Positions 16,063-20,052 of a DNA stretch of 20,052 bases are shown here, in pieces. Under the pieces are notes generated by a model. The model was given only the letters and a program-made list of their open reading frames with translations. It did no database searches and had not been told where the DNA came from. The stretch's first letter is position 1, and each line of letters starts with the position of its first letter. This DNA is from Roseibacillus sp. (GTDB taxonomy: Bacteria; Verrucomicrobiota; Verrucomicrobiae; Verrucomicrobiales; Akkermansiaceae). The stretch covers positions 1-20,052 of the forward strand of contig PBNG01000101.1 of assembly GCA_002723015.1 (NCBI GenBank), written 5' to 3'. A program made the position numbers and the translations under genes.

Positions 16063-16400
16063 CTATGACGAGAAGTCCCAGTATCCTTACTTCCTGCCCT
16101 CACCCGTCAGGAGAGTTCTGATCTCGGAGCCCAAGGCGTCCCTTACCTGTGGCGGTTCCCGTTCTTCCGGGAGGGGAACAGAAACCGGGCAACCCAACCC
16201 GCGACTGCACTCGGCCCCGGCTCCGGCACGAAAACATATTGAGCAATACGGTCAAGCATGGGGACTTGTGGACAAAGGTGCCGACCGTCTTTTCGCTCCG
16301 GACGGCCGGAAGACCATATCTTTTCCTGTTAGAGAGAGCAAGTGATTTACGTCTCCGGTCGGGAAGAGTCATCATCAGCTCATCGAACCGGCCACAGAAA
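16063..16400. other. 338-base convergent gap without a confident gene
   Basis: The gap separates the second DUF1080 gene from the second oxidoreductase. An 8-base inverted repeat AGGAAGTA (16054-16061) / TACTTCCT (16088-16095) spans the DUF1080 stop; the 26-base loop and absent T-run make it a poor terminator. On the minus strand, 16143-16259 encodes a 38-residue peptide with VPEPGPSA, a basic end and a stop, which looks like the tail of a PEP-CTERM protein. It has an in-frame stop 23 codons upstream of its ATG, so it is at best a remnant. No RNA gene or repeat is visible. Confidence 0.5.
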
Positions 16401-17747
16401 TCAGAAGCCCGCGACGCGCCACCCTTCGCGATACTGGCGCCTGAGAAGACTGTTTGCCTGACTGCTATTGGTAATCGCCATCTTTTCAGCGTCCCACTTC
16501 AGTGGAGTATCAGGTGTCCGGATGGCCACTGTTCCCAGAAGGATGGCCTCTGTCATTGGACCGGTCTGCTCAAAGTAGGACTCATTCTTGGCTGTCCCGT
16601 GAATGGCATCACAGAAGTGGTGATAATGGTCTCGCGGCTCAAGTACGGGAGCCTTGACGCCCTTGAATTTCTCCGGAGGGAGCAGGGTGGGCATCGCTCC
16701 ATTGGGAAGGACGATTGCTCCCTCAGTACCAATTACCATGGCAGATTCATGTGGATAAGGCTTGGTAGGAACAAGGGACTGGACCTCTTCGGGTGGGTAG
16801 AAGAGCCCATCGTACCACTCAACGGTAAGCTCCTCCTTTTCAGTCATGGTCGTGCCGGGGAAGACCCAGGTGATATGATCACTTTGCGGCCAGGTATCTC
16901 CCTGTCTAATCTTGGACTGTTTCCAGGATTCCTGCACCCGGGCACTCACGGTCTTGGGCGCGGTCAGCTCCAGGGCCTTCCAGGTGGCATCAAAGACATG
17001 GCATCCGATATCACCCGACCATCCGGTTCCGAAGTCCAGCCACGAACGCCACTTCCCGGGATGATAAATATTTTCAGCGTATGGGCGAGGGGGGGCTGTT
17101 CCGGTCCACAGGTCCCAGTTCAGGTGCCCGGGTGCCTTCTGGGGGTTTTCCGGCCGGGGACCCACGAATCGGTAGTCCTTGATGGCACCGGGACGATTGG
17201 AGCACAGAACGACTCGTTTCACTTTTCCTATCAGCCCATTCTTAATCCAGTGAACGAAGGTGCGGTCTCCATTTCCGGAGGCGGCCTGGGTTCCTAGCTG
17301 GGTCTTCACGCTGGCCTTGCGAGTCGCTTCGGTCAGAAGTCGCACTTCGGCGACATCATGACAAAGTGGTTTCTGGCAGTAGACGTGCTTTCCGCTCTCC
17401 ACGGCATTGATAGCTATTGGGAAATGCATGTGGTCTGGTACGGTAATGTTTACGGAGTCGACCTTTTCCCCCTCTGTTGCCAACAACTCGCGCCAGTCTG
17501 AGTAGATCCGGGCATCTGGCACTTCCCTCGCAGCACGCGCCAGCCGATTGCTGTCCACGTCGCAAATAGCCACGACCTCGGTCTTCCCGTGAGCCCTGAA
17601 CTTGTTGAAATCGTTCCATCCCATTCCCCCAACGCCGATGCAGGCATGCTGCCCCCGGCTATTGAGGTCCGCAGCCCGCGTGGCTGCGGGTGCCGCTAAT
17701 GCTACTCCGGCAGCGGTCTTGATTAATTTACGGCGAGTCATCGTCAT
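16401..17747 (-). CDS. Tat-type exported Gfo/Idh/MocA-family oxidoreductase (second copy)
   Basis: 448 residues. TRRKLIKTAAGVALAAPAA (4-22) is a short twin-arginine signal. Rossmann motif IGVGGMGWNDF (37-47); second-strand acid in CDVDSNRL; catalytic-lysine motif CQKPL (124-128), in which the usual Glu before Lys is Gln, a variant common in this exported subfamily. The C-terminal half has LNWDLWTGTAPPRPY, WSGDIGCHVFD and EWYDGLFYP, ending REGWRVAGF. It resembles the copy at 12273-13619 in length and layout but is far from identical. GGAG five bases before the ATG at 17747 decides that start over the second ATG six bases later. It is divergent from the isomerase-like gene (122 bases), suggesting joint control of two sugar enzymes. 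Confidence 0.92.
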   Translation of the reverse strand: MTMTRRKLIKTAAGVALAAPAATRAADLNSRGQHACIGVGGMGWNDFNKFRAHGKTEVVAICDVDSNRLARAAREVPDARIYSDWRELLATEGEKVDSVNITVPDHMHFPIAINAVESGKHVYCQKPLCHDVAEVRLLTEATRKASVKTQLGTQAASGNGDRTFVHWIKNGLIGKVKRVVLCSNRPGAIKDYRFVGPRPENPQKAPGHLNWDLWTGTAPPRPYAENIYHPGKWRSWLDFGTGWSGDIGCHVFDATWKALELTAPKTVSARVQESWKQSKIRQGDTWPQSDHITWVFPGTTMTEKEELTVEWYDGLFYPPEEVQSLVPTKPYPHESAMVIGTEGAIVLPNGAMPTLLPPEKFKGVKAPVLEPRDHYHHFCDAIHGTAKNESYFEQTGPMTEAILLGTVAIRTPDTPLKWDAEKMAITNSSQANSLLRRQYREGWRVAGF

Positions 17748-17869
17748 GCTCTCTCCGGTGTAGGGAAAGAGTCGCCGGATGGCAAGTTGAGACCCTGCCG
17801 TTTGCGGGACCCTTTTTTTGGTTTGGCCTTGCCCTCGCGGGGCCTTTCATCCCTTGTATTTAAAGCTCT

Positions 17870-18760
17870 ATGAAGAAAGATTCCTCCCGCCGCCGATTCC
17901 TCTCGTCCACCACCTTGGCCGCCGCTGCCACTACCCTGCCTCAACGGCTTGCCGCCCGGGATTCCGTCGCCGGCGAGGGGCCTTCTCTCGAGGGACGAAT
18001 CTTCAAGGCTGTGAAGGGAGGTAAGCAGGGAGGAGAGACCCCTCTCCAATTCTTTGAACGGCTGAAGAAACTCGGGTTTGACGGTGTTGAAAGCGGTAAT
18101 GCAGGACAGGCGGCAGCCTATGCCGAAGCGACCGAAAAAACCGGGGTCATGTTTCATGGCCTCGTCTGTGGTTGGCACTGGGGCGGCAATCGCCTGAGCA
18201 ATCCCGATGCTGAAGCCCGGGCCAAGGGCCTTGTCCAGATGGAAAGCGACATTCGTAACACCTATCGACTCGGGGGTTCCTCGGTTCTGCTCGTGCCCGG
18301 CAGGGTTGGTGGTCCGAACGAGACCCATGAGCAGGTCTGGGATCGCTCCATCGCCGAGGTTAAGAAAATCCTTCCGCTCGCCAGCCGACTCGGAGTGAGA
18401 GTCCTCATTGAAACGGTTTGGAATGGATTCTGCGAGTCTCCTGCCGTCTTTCGTGATTACATTGATGCCTTCGGAAGTCCATGGGTGGGCGCATACTTCG
18501 ATATTGGAAACATGCAGAAGTTTGCCCCGGCGGAGGAATGGATTCGTACTCTGGGACACCGAACCGTGAAGCTGGACATCAAGGACTGGGGAAAAAAGAA
18601 TGGGTTCTGTCGCCTTGGTGAAGGAGATGTCGATTGGGACAAGGTTCGCAGCGCTCTTGAGGAAGTTGGGTTTTCTGGATGGGCCACCCGCGAAGGACGG
18701 GACAAGAACATAGAGGATACCTCGGCCCTTATTGACCAGTTACTCATTGGGAAAGGCTGA
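17870..18760 (+). CDS. Tat-exported sugar phosphate isomerase/epimerase-like TIM barrel
   Basis: 296 residues. SRRRFLSSTTLAAAA (6-20) is a twin-arginine signal. The rest is a xylose-isomerase-like (AP_endonuc_2) barrel: KKLGFDGVESG (66-76), VMFHGLVCGWHWG, LPLASRLGVRVLIETVWN (168-185), GAYFDIGNM (207-215), VKLDIKDW (233-240), GEGDVDW and WATREG (271-276). Likely metal ligands are Glu181, Asp211 and Glu275; the histidine expected near 235 is not evident. Export makes a phosphorylated substrate unlikely. Members of this family act on 3-keto sugars as epimerases, isomerases or lyases. The divergent Gfo/Idh/MocA neighbour supports a shared 3-keto-sugar route. No ribosome site precedes the ATG. Confidence 0.87.
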   Translation: MKKDSSRRRFLSSTTLAAAATTLPQRLAARDSVAGEGPSLEGRIFKAVKGGKQGGETPLQFFERLKKLGFDGVESGNAGQAAAYAEATEKTGVMFHGLVCGWHWGGNRLSNPDAEARAKGLVQMESDIRNTYRLGGSSVLLVPGRVGGPNETHEQVWDRSIAEVKKILPLASRLGVRVLIETVWNGFCESPAVFRDYIDAFGSPWVGAYFDIGNMQKFAPAEEWIRTLGHRTVKLDIKDWGKKNGFCRLGEGDVDWDKVRSALEEVGFSGWATREGRDKNIEDTSALIDQLLIGKG

Positions 18761-18794
18761 GAGAATGCTTCTTTCGCCTGCGACTCTGGATCCC

Positions 18795-19514
18795 TCAGGG
18801 GGCACTCGTTTCAAGAGCTTCTTTTACCGCCCTTGAGACTTTCATTGCCAGCAGTGCCGATCCATCACGGGTAAAGTGGACGTTTCCGGGGCGGATTCCG
18901 ACTTGTGCCATGCGATTTGCCATCAGGGCATGGAGGTCATTTACAGCCACCTGATGCTTTCGCATGATGGCGAGGGCGGCGCGGTTGTAACGAATGTCAT
19001 CTCCCATCTTTCTGCCGGCCTCGCCCTCTGGCACCGGGGTGGTAGTTGCGAAAATCAGGCGCGAGCCTGTCTGTTTCATCCGGACAACCAGTTTCTCAAG
19101 ATTTGCCGCGTACTCCTGCAGGGAATGCGTCACCGATCCATTCTCCTTGTCTCTGTTGCCCTGGTTCTTCGAGTCCGGATGCCGGTAGCACAGATCATGC
19201 AGTCCCCAGTTGAAGTGAATCACATCCCACTTTGAGGAGCCCAGCCATGCTTCGATATTTTGCAGCCCCTTACTCGTTGGACCACCGTTGGCAGGGATTC
19301 GATGCACATTGGCAACCCCCTGCAAAGCTTTGCGGGTCGGCAGGGTATACCCGATCGAAATCGAATCCCCTATGAGCAGGATCCGCGGGAGACCCGGAAC
19401 GTCCGTTATGGGAGAGAGCGGATGGTTTTCTCCCTTGGCGCTGCAAGGAGTTATCAGGTGAGTGAACAGGCAGAGGGTGAGGGCGAGGCGCATGATGAAG
19501 AAGGTGAGCACCAT
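18795..19514 (-). CDS. Exported SGNH/GDSL hydrolase
   Basis: 239 residues. The N-terminus (FFIMRLALTLCLFTHLITPCSA, in two parts: 5-8 and 9-26) is a signal peptide. Family blocks: ILLIGDSISIGY (45-56) with nucleophile Ser51, Gly78 in ANGG (block II), FNWGLHDLCY (101-110), where GLHD stands for the usual GxND (block III), and NVHFTRDG with His213 (block V). The Asp normally three residues before that His is not present (Gly210), so the catalytic acid may be elsewhere. These enzymes remove acyl groups from sugars or lipids. The start at 19514 is preferred because GAGG lies close upstream; ATG at 19493 would also leave a signal. It converges on the isomerase-like gene with only 34 bases between. 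Confidence 0.85.
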   Translation of the reverse strand: MVLTFFIMRLALTLCLFTHLITPCSAKGENHPLSPITDVPGLPRILLIGDSISIGYTLPTRKALQGVANVHRIPANGGPTSKGLQNIEAWLGSSKWDVIHFNWGLHDLCYRHPDSKNQGNRDKENGSVTHSLQEYAANLEKLVVRMKQTGSRLIFATTTPVPEGEAGRKMGDDIRYNRAALAIMRKHQVAVNDLHALMANRMAQVGIRPGNVHFTRDGSALLAMKVSRAVKEALETSAP

Positions 19515-19612
19515 GAGGCCTCATTCAAAGGAGCATTGACCCCTCCGATCGATTATTTGAAAGAATTTTAGCGTCAAGAGGTATCCGGGAGGCTAAGAAG
19601 CGCAACGCTACT

Positions 19613-20052
19613 ATGAGAATTATCTACATCCTACTTATCACGGGCCCTCTGTTTGCCAGCCAGCTTTGGGCTGAGGAGAAGGGAAAATTAGTCAGCAGAG
19701 CTGTCGCCAAGGAAAACGGTGAAAAGGCGAAGCCCGCGAAGGAGAAGGCATCCAAGGAGAAGGCTGCCAAGGCGAGGGCTGCCAAGCGGAAGGTTGCTAA
19801 GGAGAAAGCTGCCAAGGAGAGAGCCGCCAAGGAGAGAGCCGCCAAGCGGAAGGTTGTCGAGGAGAAGGCCGCCAGAGAGAAGGCCGCCAGAGAGAAGGCC
19901 GCAAAGAGATCTTTAAAAGGAAAGGCAGCCAAGCAGAAGGCCGCGAAGGCGAAAGCCGCAAAGAAGGCTGCGAAGGATAAGGCTGCGAAGGAGAAAGCTG
20001 CGAAGGAGAAAGCAGCGAAGGCGAAGGCTGCGAAGGAGAAGCCCCCCAAGAA
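19613..20052 (+). CDS. Exported Lys/Ala-rich AAKEK pentapeptide-repeat protein, 5' fragment
   Basis: The ATG at 19613 opens 146 codons that run off the window. Residues 1-20 are a clean signal peptide ([12 protein letters not shown], ending SQLWA). From about residue 39 the chain is almost wholly five-residue units of the form A-A-K-[E/A/R/Q/D]-[K/R], with one interruption (RSLKGK, about 99-104) and one register slip (near 117-120). It is very basic and should form one long helix; the unit is related to the synthetic EAAAK rigid-helix repeat. A five-residue period does not make a heptad coiled coil, so a surface rod, a polyanion binder or a DNA/cell-wall-binding tail are possible. No family is recognised. 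No good ribosome site is seen. The opposite strand is also open here (Ala/Phe-rich) but is a shadow of the repeat. Confidence 0.78.
   Translation, partial: MRIIYILLITGPLFASQLWAEEKGKLVSRAVAKENGEKAKPAKEKASKEKAAKARAAKRKVAKEKAAKERAAKERAAKRKVVEEKAAREKAAREKAAKRSLKGKAAKQKAAKAKAAKKAAKDKAAKEKAAKEKAAKAKAAKEKPPK
19727..20046 (+). repeat. Degenerate 15-base tandem repeat coding AAKEK units
   Basis: About 20 degenerate 15-base units in the reading frame. Adjacent units are exact copies in places (AAGGAGAGAGCCGCC twice; GCCAGAGAGAAGGCC twice; GCTGCGAAGGAGAAA twice), while others differ at third positions. This suggests old repeats with continuing local slippage under selection for the protein sequence. 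Confidence 0.85.

Noticed and set aside
16149..17297. Plus-strand 382-codon open frame
   Set aside because: Most of it is antisense to the second Gfo/Idh/MocA gene, which has full family motifs. The translated sequence shows no domain character.
17790..17825. T-run after a small inverted repeat upstream of the isomerase-like gene
   Set aside because: Only three pairs (CCG/CGG) precede the T-run, too weak for a terminator, and no gene ends there on the plus strand.
17744..18559. Minus-strand 271-codon open frame
   Set aside because: It is antisense to the Tat-exported isomerase-like gene, with no recognisable motif; the plus strand carries the real protein.
19624..20049. Minus-strand Ala/Phe-rich 141-codon open frame (AAFSFAAFS repeats)
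   Set aside because: It is the antisense of the Lys/Ala-rich repeat gene, which has a signal peptide and normal codon choice. Repeats of Lys-Glu codons automatically keep the other strand open.

Overview
The window looks like a chromosomal segment of a Gram-negative, GC-rich bacterium of the Planctomycetota-Verrucomicrobiota kind, most likely Verrucomicrobiota. The reasons are indirect. It carries exported Gfo/Idh/MocA oxidoreductases with twin-arginine signals, two DUF1080 (3-keto-disaccharide hydrolase type) proteins, exported SGNH esterases, a DUF3127 protein, an OmpA-type lipoprotein and an L,D-transpeptidase (so peptidoglycan is present). Many starts lack a clear Shine-Dalgarno. No rRNA, tRNA, CRISPR array, transposase or phage gene is visible.

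Layout. 1-165 (-): 5' end of an ABC transporter ATPase running off the window. 387-3082: SMP-30/gluconolactonase-like protein (+), L,D-transpeptidase lipoprotein (-), myo-inositol oxygenase (+). 3162-8824 (-): a tight six-gene operon. In transcription order it holds an exported sialate-O-acetylesterase-like hydrolase, a small DUF997/YhdT-like membrane protein, a large SSS-family sodium:solute symporter, a RidA protein, a D-threonine aldolase/D-serine dehydratase-like PLP enzyme and an M19 membrane-dipeptidase-type enzyme. 8963-10907 (+): DUF1080 protein and a proline-racemase-superfamily enzyme with Ser and Thr at the two catalytic positions. 10949-12136 (-): an exported thioredoxin-like gene interrupted by one in-frame TGA, with the frame open for about 320 further codons and a small hairpin 3' of the TGA. 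12273-14461 (+): Tat-exported oxidoreductase and OmpA lipoprotein followed by a strong terminator. 14574-14963 (-): DUF3127. 15118-16062 (+): second DUF1080. 16401-17747 (-): second Tat-type oxidoreductase, divergent from 17870-18760 (+), a Tat-exported sugar isomerase/epimerase-like TIM barrel. 18795-19514 (-): SGNH hydrolase. 19613-20052 (+): 5' part of an exported Lys/Ala-rich pentapeptide-repeat protein.

How they may work together. The minus-strand operon reads as uptake and breakdown of small D-amino-acid compounds: symporter plus small partner for entry, dipeptidase to release amino acids, PLP enzyme to deaminate a D-hydroxy amino acid, RidA to clear the reactive enamine. The scattered Gfo/Idh/MocA, DUF1080 and isomerase-like genes are the parts list of the oxidise-at-C3-then-cleave route for glycosides, apparently outside the cytoplasm because all carry export signals. 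Both statements are inference from family and context.

The points most worth checking are the in-frame TGA in the thioredoxin-like gene (selenocysteine or fresh nonsense mutation), the Ser/Thr proline-racemase homologue, the D-amino-acid operon, the roughly 100-residue insertion in the symporter, and the exported AAKEK-repeat protein.
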